The notes under the pieces are model-generated. The model saw nothing but the letters and a program-made list of their open reading frames with translations, did no database searches and was not told where the DNA came from. A stretch of 64,000 nucleotides of DNA from Lachnospiraceae bacterium (lineage in GTDB: Bacteria; Bacillota; Clostridia; Lachnospirales; Lachnospiraceae). Positions 53,570-62,567 of this stretch are shown here, piece by piece; position 1 is the stretch's first letter, and each line of letters opens with the position of its first letter. The translations under genes and the position numbers were made by a program. The DNA is taken from NCBI GenBank assembly GCA_021770755.1, contig JAETQI010000014.1, positions 27,264 to 91,263 of the forward strand, read 5' to 3'.

Positions 53570-54988
53570 TCAATACCTGAAATACAGGAATGGATTGTTG
53601 ATGCCGATCGATAAGTAATATACAGACCACCAGAAGATGACGAATGCCACGACGATGCCGATCAGACGGCTGCGCAGTCTGTCAAACAGTCTTTCCGGAA
53701 GTTCCGTCGCAAAAATAATACTCGCGATGAGCAGCGGTGCATAGTCCGCAAGCAGCCTTTTGAAATCAGAGAGGTCAAAAAGCCCTTCCGTGTTTCCGAG
53801 GGGAAACATCCGGTTCAGATAGACGCCAAGCTCTTTGAAATCACTGATCGCAAAAATAGTCCAGCTCACAAGGATGTAGAAGATCATATATGTATGGGAA
53901 AAGATCTTCGCAAATATATTGTCGGCATTGAGCCATCTCAACGTGAGATTTTTCTCGATGATCTGCAGGACAAAGATAAAAAGTCCCCACAGGATAAAAT
54001 TCCACGCGGCGCCGTGCCAGAAGCCGGTGAGAAACCATACCGCCAGCAGGTTGAGGACGGTGCGCGCCCGTCCCCTTCGGTTGCCGCCCAGCGGGATATA
54101 CACATATTCCCGAAACCATGCGCCCAGCGTGATATGCCATCTGCGCCAGAAGTCCGTGACACTGCGCGCTATGTAGGGATGGCGGAAGTTTGCGGGCATG
54201 TGAAAGCCCAGCATCTCCCCCAGTCCGACCGCCATCAGGGAATACCCGCAGAAGTCAAAGTAGAGCTGCATGGAGTAGGCAAAGGAACCAAGCCATGCAA
54301 GCGGCGTGGAGATGCTCTCAAAGCCGATGGTGCAGACCTCGTTCCATAAAGTCCCGATGCGGTTGGCGATGATGACCTTGTAGCCAAGCCCGATGATAAA
54401 TGTCTTAAGGCCGTTGTCAAGCCCGTATCCGGAGACCGACCGTTTCCGAAGCTCGTCGTGGATATCAGAGTAGACCACGATCGGTCCTGCGATCAGTTGC
54501 GGAAACATGCACAGGTATGCGCCGAGACTGACAAAGGATCTGTCGGCGTCCGTTTTCCTGAGGTATACATCGATGACGTAGGAGGCGATCTGGAAGGTGT
54601 AGAAGCTGATCCCGAGCGGCAGTGTGAGGTTGAGCGTGTAGAACCGCCACGGGATTTCCAGAAGTCTCAGCGCGGCGTTGATGTTCTCGATAAAGAAATT
54701 TGTGTATTTGAAAAACAGCAAAAATCCAAAATTGTACAGCAGTGACAGGATCAGCAGCAAGGTGCGTCCGGAGTTTTTGTCCTCAAAGTGTTCCATGCCC
54801 CTCCCGATGAAAAAGTTGACGGTGATGGAACACAGGATCAGGAACAGGTAGTAGGGCTCGCCAAAGCTGTAGAAGACCAGACTCCCCAGAAAAAGAAGCA
54901 TGTTTCGGCTTTTGGCGGGAAATATATAATATAAAACCAGAAAAACCGGCAAAAATCTGAAAATAAATGAAAGGCTGCTAAAAACCAT
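53570..54988 (-). CDS. MBOAT family O-acyltransferase (AlgI type)
   Basis: A 472-residue multi-pass protein (about 11 helices). Signature elements: FGEPYYLFLIL, PLGISFYTFQIASYVIDVY, FPQLIAGPIV, DFWRRWHITLGAWFREYVYIPLGGNR, and the catalytic His in LTGFWHGAAWNFILWG. These fit the AlgI-type membrane O-acyltransferases that move acetyl groups across the membrane to polysaccharides. It is the first gene of the pair with an SGNH protein. ATG 54988, behind GGGGGAAC, gives the family N-terminus MVFSSLSFIF; the frame is open further upstream to 55042. Confidence 0.9.
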   Translation of the reverse strand: MVFSSLSFIFRFLPVFLVLYYIFPAKSRNMLLFLGSLVFYSFGEPYYLFLILCSITVNFFIGRGMEHFEDKNSGRTLLLILSLLYNFGFLLFFKYTNFFIENINAALRLLEIPWRFYTLNLTLPLGISFYTFQIASYVIDVYLRKTDADRSFVSLGAYLCMFPQLIAGPIVVYSDIHDELRKRSVSGYGLDNGLKTFIIGLGYKVIIANRIGTLWNEVCTIGFESISTPLAWLGSFAYSMQLYFDFCGYSLMAVGLGEMLGFHMPANFRHPYIARSVTDFWRRWHITLGAWFREYVYIPLGGNRRGRARTVLNLLAVWFLTGFWHGAAWNFILWGLFIFVLQIIEKNLTLRWLNADNIFAKIFSHTYMIFYILVSWTIFAISDFKELGVYLNRMFPLGNTEGLFDLSDFKRLLADYAPLLIASIIFATELPERLFDRLRSRLIGIVVAFVIFWWSVYYLSIGINNPFLYFRY

Positions 54989-55059
54989 GATGTTCCCCCA
55001 TAAATCATGATACACAAATCTATATAAAACGCGAAATACCATTCTGTATAACCGTAATA

Positions 55060-55068
55060 TTCATTATA
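55060..55068 (-). promoter_or_regulatory. Candidate extended -10 promoter for the MBOAT-SGNH operon
   Basis: On the minus strand TGTTATAAT ends at 55063; no good -35 is visible. The leader would be about 70 bases. Confidence 0.4.
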
Positions 55069-55218
55069 ACAAAAATAAATGGATAATTCCACAGAATTAT
55101 TCGAATTTTTTTGTACAAACAATGCAGTCAATTCTGCGGAAAATCCAGCATTTTAGACATTTGTGCCCATATCATTAATATATGTCGCACAGCGGGAAAT
55201 ATGTTTTTGGAAATTTTA

Positions 55219-55247
55219 TTGCAGTAACCGCAAAAAACTGGTACTCT
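55219..55247 (+). promoter_or_regulatory. Candidate sigma-A promoter for the PpiC lipoprotein gene
   Basis: TTGCAG (55219-55224), 17-base spacer, TACTCT (55242-55247). It precedes the start codon at 55290 by 43 bases. Confidence 0.5.
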
Positions 55248-55289
55248 AATCGGGGAGGGAATCTCAAAAAGTCTATAGTGGAGGCAGGT

Positions 55290-56372
55290 ATGAAATTGGA
55301 ACATAAGCAATATATCGTGAGATTTCTGGCGGTCCTGTCTGCGGTCGTATGCATGGCGACGGGCTGCAAGGTCAAGCTGAACGAGCACGGGAACACAAAG
55401 GTTGTGCTGACGACAGGGTTTGACAAGGACGAGGTATTCCGCATCGACAAGGCGTCCTGCAGGCTGCCGGAAGTGATGGTCTATCTGACAAACATGAAGA
55501 ACCAGTATGAGCAGGCGCTCGGCAGCCGGATCTGGCAGACCTCCTACGAGGGCGAGACGCTGGAGGCGAATGTGAAGGAGACAGTGCTTGCCGGGATCGC
55601 GCGCATCAAGGCGATGGATCTGCTGGCGCAGGAGTATGGGATCAGTCTCTCGGAGGAGGAGATCAGCGATGCCGCAAAGGCGGCGGGGCAGTATTACGGA
55701 TCCTTGAGCGACAGGGAGCGGGAGCTGCTGGCCGTGGACGAAAAGATCCTGTGTGCGATGTATGAAGAATACGCGCTGGCGGAAAAAGTATACGAGTATC
55801 TGATCGCCGACATCAATCCGGAGATCAGCGATGACGAGGCGAGAACGATCACCGTGCAGCACATTCTGATCAGGACGTACTCGCTGAACGAAGACGGGGA
55901 GCATGTGCCCTATCCGGATGAGAAGAAGAAGGAGGTGTACAGGAGGGCGCGCGAAGTGCTCCAAAAGGCGCGGTCGGGCGAAGACTTCACAGCACTGATC
56001 GCCGAGTACAGCGAGGACAGCAATCCTTCCTATTCATTTGGAAAAGGAACGATGGAGGCGTCGTTTGAGGAGGCATCGTTCAACCTTGGGACCGATGAGA
56101 TCAGTGACATTGTGGAGACAGGGCATGGCTACCATATCATCAAATGTATCAGCACATTTGACAGGGACGAGACCGACCGCAATAAAGTGAAGATCGTGGA
56201 GCAGCGCAGGAAAGAGGTATTTCGCGAGGAGTATTCGGGATTTGTCGAGAAGCTGACCAGGAGCCTGAATGAAGAACTGTGGGAGACCGTGGGATTTATA
56301 GACGACGCGGAAGTGACGACAAGCTCTTTCTTCGAGGTCTATCAGCGAGTGTTTGAGGAAAAAATAAAGTAA
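55290..56372 (+). CDS. PpiC-type peptidyl-prolyl isomerase lipoprotein (PrsA-like)
   Basis: A 360-residue lipoprotein foldase. Lipobox MATGC puts the lipidated Cys at C26. An N-terminal chaperone segment (about 30-180) precedes a parvulin domain (about 188-300): ITVQHILI..., ARSGEDFTALIAEYSEDSNPSYSFGKGTMEASFEEASFNLGTDEIS, GYHIIKCIS. This resembles PrsA/SurA, which assist folding of exported proteins at the membrane outer face. GGAGG six bases upstream fixes the start; the in-frame region to 55182 is not coding. A CIRCE-regulated htpG is next. Confidence 0.87.
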   Translation: MKLEHKQYIVRFLAVLSAVVCMATGCKVKLNEHGNTKVVLTTGFDKDEVFRIDKASCRLPEVMVYLTNMKNQYEQALGSRIWQTSYEGETLEANVKETVLAGIARIKAMDLLAQEYGISLSEEEISDAAKAAGQYYGSLSDRERELLAVDEKILCAMYEEYALAEKVYEYLIADINPEISDDEARTITVQHILIRTYSLNEDGEHVPYPDEKKKEVYRRAREVLQKARSGEDFTALIAEYSEDSNPSYSFGKGTMEASFEEASFNLGTDEISDIVETGHGYHIIKCISTFDRDETDRNKVKIVEQRRKEVFREEYSGFVEKLTRSLNEELWETVGFIDDAEVTTSSFFEVYQRVFEEKIK

Positions 56373-56393
56373 GTATAAACAAAATATTAATTA

Positions 56394-56420
56394 TTAGCAC
56401 TCGCGCGAAATGAGTGCTAA
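56394..56420. promoter_or_regulatory. CIRCE operator (HrcA binding site) upstream of htpG
   Basis: TTAGCACTC, nine-base spacer, GAGTGCTAA: a perfect CIRCE inverted repeat. HrcA represses chaperone genes through it. It lies directly upstream of a candidate -35 at 56428, not between the -10 and the start codon as is most usual. Confidence 0.95.
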
Positions 56421-56427
56421 TTTTCTC

Positions 56428-56456
56428 TTGACTTTTGCATTTCAGGGTATTAAACT
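56428..56456 (+). promoter_or_regulatory. Candidate sigma-A promoter for htpG
   Basis: TTGACT (56428-56433), 17-base spacer, TAAACT (56451-56456). The start codon at 56552 is about 90 bases downstream. Confidence 0.6.
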
Positions 56457-56551
56457 ATATCTCAGTCAATGAGTTTGTGCGGGCACAGACTTGTGAAGTG
56501 AGTATGATCACAAATAACAAAAACAAATATGAGAAAGGAATGTGATTTTTT

Positions 56552-58666
56552 ATGGCAGAGAAGCGAGGAAGCCTGTCGATCAACAGCGATAATATTTTTC
56601 CCATTATCAAGAAGTGGTTGTATTCGGACCACGATATCTTTTACAGAGAGCTGATCTCGAACGGCTGTGACGCTATCACGAAGTTAAAGAAACTTGAGAT
56701 GATGGGAGAGTATGAGTATCCTGCCGATGTCAAAAAGGATATCCACATCATCGTCAATCCGGAGGAGAAGACGCTCAAGTTCATCGATACCGGACTTGGT
56801 ATGACAGCAAATGAAGTTGAGGAGTACATCAACCAGATCGCTTTTTCGGGAGCGACGGACTTCATTGAGAAGTATAAAGATAAGGCAAATGACGATCAGA
56901 TCATCGGTCATTTCGGACTTGGTTTTTATTCTGCGTTTATGGTGGCGGATGAGGTTCATATCGATACGCTTTCCTACCAGAAAGACGCAGTGCCGGTACA
57001 CTGGGAGTGCGACGGCGGCACGGAATTCTCCATGAAGGACGGCGACAGGACGGCAGTCGGCACGGAGATCACGCTGTTTCTCAACGAGGACTGCCTGGAG
57101 TTCTGCAACGAGTACAAGGCGCGGGAAGTGATCAAGAAGTATTGTTCCTTCATGCCTTATGAGATCTATCTCGAGAAGGCGAACGCACCGGAGGAGTTCG
57201 AGACCATCAATCCCGACGAGAAGCGGGAGGACGACGTGGTCGTGGAGGAGTTCGAGGAGGAGAAGGAGATCCCGGGAGAGGACGGCGCGGAGCCGACCAA
57301 GGAAAAGGTGCCGAAGCTAAAGATCAGAAAGCGCCCTGTACCGCTGAACGAGACGCATCCGCTGTGGGCAAAGCATCCCAACGAGTGCACGAAGGAAGAG
57401 TATATCGAGTTTTACCGCAAGGTGTTTGCCGATTACAAGGAGCCGCTCTTCTGGATCCACTTAAATATGGATTATCCGTTTAACATGAAGGGCATCCTCT
57501 ATTTCCCGAAGATCAATATGGAGTATGAGTCCATCGAGGGAACGATCAAGCTGTACAACAACCAGGTGTTCATCGCGGACAATATCAAGGAAGTCATTCC
57601 CGAATTTCTGCTGCTGCTCAAGGGTGTGATCGACTGTCCGGACCTTCCGCTGAATGTGTCGAGAAGCGCGCTGCAGAATGACGGTTTTGTGACAAAGATC
57701 AGCGAGTATATCACCAAGAAGGTGGCGGACAAGCTCTCTGGCATGTGCAAGACAGACAAGGAAAATTACGAGAAGTACTGGGATGATATCAGTCCGTTCA
57801 TCAAGTTTGGCTGCCTCAAGGATGACAAGTTCTGCGAGAAGATGACAGACTATATCCTGTTCAAGAACCTTGACGGGAAGTACCTGACACTTCCGGAGTG
57901 CCTTGAAGTCAAGAAGATCGATCCTGACGAGGCGGAAAATAAGGACGACAATGCAGCGGCTGCCACGGACGCCGAGACCGGTGAGAAGATCGAGGCTGAA
58001 GTTGTTGACGGCGAAGCGGAAGCGGATGATGATAATAAGGAAACAAAGGAAAAGACCATCTACTATGTGACCGACCTCGTACAGCAGAGCCAGTACGTGA
58101 ACATGTTCAAAAATGCCGGCATGGATGCAGTCGTGCTGCCGGACAAGATCGACCAGCCGTTTGTATCCCAGCTCGAGTCCAAGAATGAGGGCATCAAGTT
58201 CGCGCGGATCGATGCAGACCTGACAGACACCTTCAAGGCGGAGAACTCCAAGGAGGACGAGGAGGAACTCACCAAGAAGAGCGAGGAGATCACGGAAGTC
58301 TTTAAGAAGGCTGTGAACAATGAGAATATCACGGTGAAGGTGGAGAAACTCAAGAACGCGGACATCGCTTCGATGATCACGGTTTCCGAGGAATCGCGCA
58401 GAATGCAGGATATGATGAAGATGTACGCGATGCCGGGCATGGATATGGGCATGATGGGTATGGGCAAAGAGGGCGAGACCCTGATCCTCAATGCGAACAA
58501 CCAGCTCGTGTCATATGTGCTTGACAACAAGGAGGGCGAGAATGTGGCGCTGATCTGTGAGCAGCTCTATGACCTGGCGCTGATCCAGCAGGCACCGCTG
58601 CAGCCCGAAGCAATGACGAAGTTTATCAGCAGAAGCAACAAGATCATGATGCTCCTCACAAAATAA
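56552..58666 (+). CDS. htpG: Hsp90-family chaperone HtpG
   Basis: A 704-residue Hsp90, about 80 residues longer than E. coli or B. subtilis HtpG. ATP-binding motifs include the N-terminal helix Glu/Asn pair in RELISNGCDAITK, DTGLGM, and the lid-region GHFGLGFYSAFMVAD. Extra length lies in two acidic stretches: about 215-250 (EEFEEEKEIPGEDG) and about 455-505 (DDDNKETKEK region). A Met-rich segment (MPGMDMGMMGMG, about 628-640) occurs near the C-terminus. It folds or matures client proteins under stress. A CIRCE precedes the promoter, so HrcA control is likely. A strong terminator follows. Confidence 0.95.
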   Translation: MAEKRGSLSINSDNIFPIIKKWLYSDHDIFYRELISNGCDAITKLKKLEMMGEYEYPADVKKDIHIIVNPEEKTLKFIDTGLGMTANEVEEYINQIAFSGATDFIEKYKDKANDDQIIGHFGLGFYSAFMVADEVHIDTLSYQKDAVPVHWECDGGTEFSMKDGDRTAVGTEITLFLNEDCLEFCNEYKAREVIKKYCSFMPYEIYLEKANAPEEFETINPDEKREDDVVVEEFEEEKEIPGEDGAEPTKEKVPKLKIRKRPVPLNETHPLWAKHPNECTKEEYIEFYRKVFADYKEPLFWIHLNMDYPFNMKGILYFPKINMEYESIEGTIKLYNNQVFIADNIKEVIPEFLLLLKGVIDCPDLPLNVSRSALQNDGFVTKISEYITKKVADKLSGMCKTDKENYEKYWDDISPFIKFGCLKDDKFCEKMTDYILFKNLDGKYLTLPECLEVKKIDPDEAENKDDNAAAATDAETGEKIEAEVVDGEAEADDDNKETKEKTIYYVTDLVQQSQYVNMFKNAGMDAVVLPDKIDQPFVSQLESKNEGIKFARIDADLTDTFKAENSKEDEEELTKKSEEITEVFKKAVNNENITVKVEKLKNADIASMITVSEESRRMQDMMKMYAMPGMDMGMMGMGKEGETLILNANNQLVSYVLDNKEGENVALICEQLYDLALIQQAPLQPEAMTKFISRSNKIMMLLTK

Positions 58667-58682
58667 ATGGCATAAAAAGCAT

Positions 58683-58719
58683 AAAAAATGAAGCAGGTTT
58701 TCATCTGCTTCATTTTTTT
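58683..58719. terminator. Bidirectional terminator after htpG
   Basis: AAAAAATGAAGCAG/CTGCTTCATTTTTT (14-bp stem), loop GTTTTCAT, T-run. The converging gene's stop codon overlaps its edge. Confidence 0.92.
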
Positions 58720-59254
58720 AAGATTCCATCATATAGAGCTGGGTTATGCGGTCATTTTCAACGAACCAGGAATCCTTGTCTTTGGTGCCTGTCACCTGAC
58801 AGAGCGTATTGCAGATGCCAAGTGCAGGATTCCACAGATAATCCCGTTCTTCATAGATGCCTGCCAGCACTTTTCTGTCCACCAATCCTGTCAAACCAAG
58901 ATCCTTCACTGGGCGTAGTCCAAGTTCAAAACCAAGTCTGGGGTTGTCGGTAGAGACGATGACCCCTTCCTTGAGAATGTTGCGTATCGTCACACTTTCA
59001 TAGCAGGTCTGCACGATACCGATCATGCGTATGTTGCTCGCGCGCGTGAGATTCTCATCGCGCAGGTCTGTCTGCAACAAGTATCTTCCATCCTGGGTTG
59101 GAAACGTGAAATTTTCATCTGCAGCATCAGAGTAAAGTACGAAACGTCCAACTCCCAGATACACGGCAGGATATTCCCTGCCACAGTACATCACATAGAG
59201 TCCTTCGCGGTATTCACCGGTAGAAGTGCCTTCGAATTCAAAACGCTCCTTCAT
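58718..59254 (-). CDS. Protein of unknown function
   Basis: A 178-residue soluble protein I do not recognise. It starts MKERFEFEGTSTGEYREGLYVMYCGREYPAVYLGVGRFVLYSDAADENF, suggesting a beta-rich domain, with a second half (LGLRPVKDLGLTGLVDRKVLAGIYEERDYLWNPALG) that may be helical. There is no signal sequence or catalytic motif. It ends inside the shared htpG terminator. A minus-strand promoter, TTGTCA-17-TATGAT, is found at 59332-59360. The ribosome-binding site is weak (GGAG 12 bases before the start). Confidence 0.6.
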   Translation of the reverse strand: MKERFEFEGTSTGEYREGLYVMYCGREYPAVYLGVGRFVLYSDAADENFTFPTQDGRYLLQTDLRDENLTRASNIRMIGIVQTCYESVTIRNILKEGVIVSTDNPRLGFELGLRPVKDLGLTGLVDRKVLAGIYEERDYLWNPALGICNTLCQVTGTKDKDSWFVENDRITQLYMMES

Positions 59255-59331
59255 ATTTGCCTGCGTCTCCTTTTTTTCTTTTTCACAGAACTCATCTGTC
59301 CAGTCATGTTTATCGATTATTAACTACTCTA

Positions 59332-59360
59332 ATCATATAATAGGAAAAACCCGATGACAA
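59332..59360 (-). promoter_or_regulatory. Sigma-A promoter for the unknown gene at 58718-59254
   Basis: On the minus strand: TTGTCA (59360-59355), 17-base spacer, TATGAT (59337-59332). It lies in the 414-base gap 59255-59668, which holds no gene, only this promoter, one for the plus strand, and an inverted repeat TTTGTAA/TTACAAA. Confidence 0.65.
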
Positions 59361-59571
59361 GGGGGGAAAACCGGAGAAAACAACAACAACACGCTATTGT
59401 CATAAAAGTGGAATTTGTAACAAAAAAACGTGTTATTTACAAAAAAACTGAAATATTGTAAATATTCGATACATTTGGGCATATAAGGAAAATAGAGAGA
59501 TAATAAGCCTGAGGCATTATAAATTCTCGAAATCTGGATATAATAACAGGAGTTTTTATATTGACAAACAA

Positions 59572-59600
59572 ATGACAAATCGGTAAAAATGGTATAGAAT
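59572..59600 (+). promoter_or_regulatory. Candidate promoter of the DUF1653 gene
   Basis: ATGACA (59572-59577), 17-base spacer, TAGAAT (59595-59600). A TTGACA at 59561 is 17 bases before TAAAAA, an alternative. Confidence 0.45.
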
Positions 59601-59668
59601 AAGCTTTAAGATTTTATAATCTGAATCTGTAGAAAATATGGAAGATAGAAGGAAGGTATGACCACAGT

Positions 59669-60205
59669 ATGAGACCAGATCCCAGACCACAGGAGATCTA
59701 CAGACATTTCAAGGGAAATATGTATCAGATCATCACGCTGGCGCGCCACTCGGAGGACGGTGCGAGGATGGTCGTGTATCAGCAGTTATATGCGCCGTTT
59801 GAAGTATATGTGCGGCCGCTTGAGATGTTCATGAGCAGGATCGACACCAGAAAATATCCTGACGAGAGACAGGCTTACCGTTTTGAGAAGGTGGAGGATA
59901 CAACCATGGAAACGGCAGTGGCAGAGGCGGCTGCCAGTACACCGGACACAGGGCATAAGGAGGAGGGGGAGAACGCATTTGAGCTTGATGCAGGGCTGGT
60001 GGCGTTTCTGGATGCCGACTCCTATGAGAAAAAGCTTCAGATCTTAAGCGCGCTCCACCCAACGATCACAGACGCCATGATCGATACCATGGCGGTGAGC
60101 CTTGACACGGAGGTGAAGGAGGGCGATATCGAAATCCGCTACAACGAGATCAAGAACTGCCTCCTGACAATGGAGCGTTTTGAGTGTAACCGGCTTAGAT
60201 CCTAG
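59669..60205 (+). CDS. DUF1653-domain protein
   Basis: A 178-residue protein whose first 75 residues form a DUF1653 domain: IYRHFKGNMYQIITLARHSEDGARMVVYQQLYAPFEVYVRPLEMFMSRIDTRKYPDERQAYRFEK, a small beta-barrel of unknown function that occurs alone in many bacteria. The remaining 100 residues (acidic linker, then FLDADSYEKKLQILSALHPTITDAMIDTMAVSLDTEVKEGDIEIRYNEIKNCLLTMERFE) are helical and may be a lineage-specific addition. It lies upstream of a glycosyltransferase gene by 12 bases, so the two are probably co-transcribed. An SD (GAAGG) is present. Confidence 0.85.
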   Translation: MRPDPRPQEIYRHFKGNMYQIITLARHSEDGARMVVYQQLYAPFEVYVRPLEMFMSRIDTRKYPDERQAYRFEKVEDTTMETAVAEAAASTPDTGHKEEGENAFELDAGLVAFLDADSYEKKLQILSALHPTITDAMIDTMAVSLDTEVKEGDIEIRYNEIKNCLLTMERFECNRLRS

Positions 60206-60217
60206 AAGGAGGTATGT

Positions 60218-61243
60218 ATGAAACTATTATCGATAGCGATCCCCTGCTACAATTCGGCGCTGTATATGCGCAAGTGCATCGATTCCCTGCTTCCGGGCGG
60301 AGAGGATGTGGAGATCATCATCGTCAATGACGGCTCCAGCGACAATACGCCGGATATCGCGGAGGAGTACCGCGAGCGTTTCCCGGGGATCATCAAGGTG
60401 GTGAACAAGGAAAACGGCGGGCACGGATCGGCTGTGAACGCCGGGTTGGAGCACGCCAGGGGACTCTACTTCAAGGTCGTGGACAGCGACGACTGGGTGA
60501 GCCAGGGCGCTTATATACAGATCCTGGACAAGCTTAAGGAACTTCTGCAGGCTGGAAATCCCATCGACATGATGATCAGCAATTTCGTCTATGAGAAGGA
60601 GGGTGAGAAGCGCAAGAAAGCCATGAAGTACCATCATGCGCTGCCGCAGGATGAGATCTTTACATGGAAGGATGTGCGCCATTTCAGGGTAGGACAGTAT
60701 ATATTGATGCACTCTGTCATCTACAGGACCAGTCTGCTGCGGGATTGTGGATTAAAGCTCCCGGAGAACACGTTCTATGTGGATAACATCTTTGTGTTTG
60801 ACCCGCTTCCGTATGTCAGGACGATGTATTATATGGATGTGAATTTCTACCGGTATTTTATCGGGCGTGCGGACCAGTCCGTCAATGAGCAGGTCATGAT
60901 CGGGAGGATCGACCAGCAGATCAGGGTCAATAAGCTGATGGTGGACTACTATGTGGCAAAGAAGCAGTATATCCTGGCAAACGGCAAGGTGCGGAAATAC
61001 ATGGTCAATTATCTCGACATCATCACGACCGTGTCTTCGGTACTGCTGATCCGCTCCGGGCTTGAGGAGAATCTCGAGAAGAAGAAGGAACTCTGGCAGT
61101 ATATCAAGACAAAGGACAAGGTCCTGTGGGCGCGCCTTAGGATGGGGCTTCTTGGCAACGCCATGAACCTTCCGGGAAAGCTGGGCAGGAAGATCACGGT
61201 GGACGGATATAAGATCTGCCAGCGGATCTTCCACTTCAATTAA
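60218..61243 (+). CDS. GT2-family glycosyltransferase
   Basis: A 341-residue glycosyltransferase of family 2. It begins [26 protein letters not shown], and has [20 protein letters not shown], the sugar-nucleotide binding Asp, and the DxD-like VDSDDWVS (from residue 87). The C-terminal part, about 225-341, is helical and basic, with no clear membrane helix, so it is likely a cytoplasmic enzyme at the membrane face. The acceptor cannot be read. It follows the DUF1653 gene; AAGGAGGT precedes the start. It is separated from glyA by a promoter. Confidence 0.9.
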   Translation: MKLLSIAIPCYNSALYMRKCIDSLLPGGEDVEIIIVNDGSSDNTPDIAEEYRERFPGIIKVVNKENGGHGSAVNAGLEHARGLYFKVVDSDDWVSQGAYIQILDKLKELLQAGNPIDMMISNFVYEKEGEKRKKAMKYHHALPQDEIFTWKDVRHFRVGQYILMHSVIYRTSLLRDCGLKLPENTFYVDNIFVFDPLPYVRTMYYMDVNFYRYFIGRADQSVNEQVMIGRIDQQIRVNKLMVDYYVAKKQYILANGKVRKYMVNYLDIITTVSSVLLIRSGLEENLEKKKELWQYIKTKDKVLWARLRMGLLGNAMNLPGKLGRKITVDGYKICQRIFHFN

Positions 61244-61250
61244 ATAATGC

Positions 61251-61279
61251 TTGTAATCTTGCCGGAAAACAGGTATACT
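61251..61279 (+). promoter_or_regulatory. Sigma-A promoter for glyA
   Basis: TTGTAA (61251-61256), 17-base spacer, TATACT (61274-61279). The leader to the start at 61327 is short, about 40 bases, with no glycine riboswitch. Confidence 0.7.
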
Positions 61280-61326
61280 GTAACAGATTATTAGAAATGC
61301 ATAAAACAGATACGGAGGAAAATTTC

Positions 61327-62565
61327 ATGTATTCATTGGATGAAGTAAGAAAGACAGATCCCCAGATCGCAGATGCCATCGTGGCAGAACAGGAGCGGCA
61401 GAACAGCCATATCGAGCTGATCGCTTCCGAGAACTGGGTGAGTAAGGCAGTCATGGCAGCGATGGGCAGTCCGCTGACGAACAAATATGCCGAAGGATAT
61501 CCGGGAAAGCGTTACTATGGCGGATGCGAGTGCGTTGACGTCGTGGAAAATCTTGCCATTGAGCGCGCCAGGGAGCTGTTTGGATGTGATTACGCGAATG
61601 TACAGCCGCACTCCGGTGCACAGGCAAATATGGCGGTGCAGTTTGCGGTACTGCAGCCGGGCGACACGATCATGGGCATGAACCTTGACCACGGCGGACA
61701 TCTCACGCACGGTTCGCCGGTCAACATGTCCGGCAAATATTTCCATGTAGTGCCGTACGGTGTGGATGACAATGGGTTTCTGGACTATGACCGGATGCGC
61801 GGGCTGGCGTTGGAGTGCAGGCCAAAGATGATCATCGCCGGTGCGAGCGCGTACGCCAGAACGATTGATTTTAAGCGTTTCAGGGAAGTCTGCGACGAGG
61901 TTGGCGCTGTCCTGATGGTCGATATGGCACACATCGCAGGTCTGGTGGCGGCAGGACTTCATCCGAGCCCGATGCCGTATGCGGATGTCGTGACGACAAC
62001 GACGCACAAGACACTGCGGGGACCGCGCGGGGGACTGATCCTTGCAAACAAGGAAGCAGCGGAGAAGTACAATTTCAACAAGGCGATCTTCCCGGGGATC
62101 CAGGGAGGTCCGCTCATGCATGTGATCGCGGCGAAGGCGGTATGCTTCCAGGAGGCGCTTGGCGAAGAATTCAAGACATATCAGCAGCAGATCATCAAGA
62201 ATGCGCAGGCGCTCTGCCAAGGGCTGACCAGCAGGGATATCCGGATCGTCTCAGGCGGCACGGACAACCATCTGATGCTCGTGGATCTCACGACATACGA
62301 CCTTACGGGCAAGGCGGTAGAGAAACTGATGGACGAGGCGCACATCACATGCAATAAGAACACGATCCCCAATGATCCGAAGTCGCCGTTTGTCACGAGC
62401 GGTATCCGCCTTGGAACACCGGCTGTGACCAGCCGCGGCATGAACGAGGACGACATGGATCAGATCGCGGAGGCGATCGCCAAAGTCATCAAGGAGCAGG
62501 AAAACGGGATCGCGGGTGCGCGTGCGATCGTGCAGTCACTGACGGATAAGTATCCATTGATCTGA
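61327..62565 (+). CDS. glyA: Serine hydroxymethyltransferase
   Basis: A 412-residue PLP enzyme that interconverts serine and glycine with tetrahydrofolate. PLP Lys is K228 in [15 protein letters not shown]-terminal [37 protein letters not shown] and [21 protein letters not shown] are classic. The start ATG 61327 follows GGAGGA with seven-base spacing; a frame from 61297 is open but lacks such a site. The GH3-like gene starts two bases after the stop codon. Confidence 0.96.
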   Translation: MYSLDEVRKTDPQIADAIVAEQERQNSHIELIASENWVSKAVMAAMGSPLTNKYAEGYPGKRYYGGCECVDVVENLAIERARELFGCDYANVQPHSGAQANMAVQFAVLQPGDTIMGMNLDHGGHLTHGSPVNMSGKYFHVVPYGVDDNGFLDYDRMRGLALECRPKMIIAGASAYARTIDFKRFREVCDEVGAVLMVDMAHIAGLVAAGLHPSPMPYADVVTTTTHKTLRGPRGGLILANKEAAEKYNFNKAIFPGIQGGPLMHVIAAKAVCFQEALGEEFKTYQQQIIKNAQALCQGLTSRDIRIVSGGTDNHLMLVDLTTYDLTGKAVEKLMDEAHITCNKNTIPNDPKSPFVTSGIRLGTPAVTSRGMNEDDMDQIAEAIAKVIKEQENGIAGARAIVQSLTDKYPLI

Positions 62566-62567
62566 AT

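Noticed and set aside
61280..61326. Glycine riboswitch before glyA
   Set aside because: The leader is about 40 bases, too short for the aptamer.
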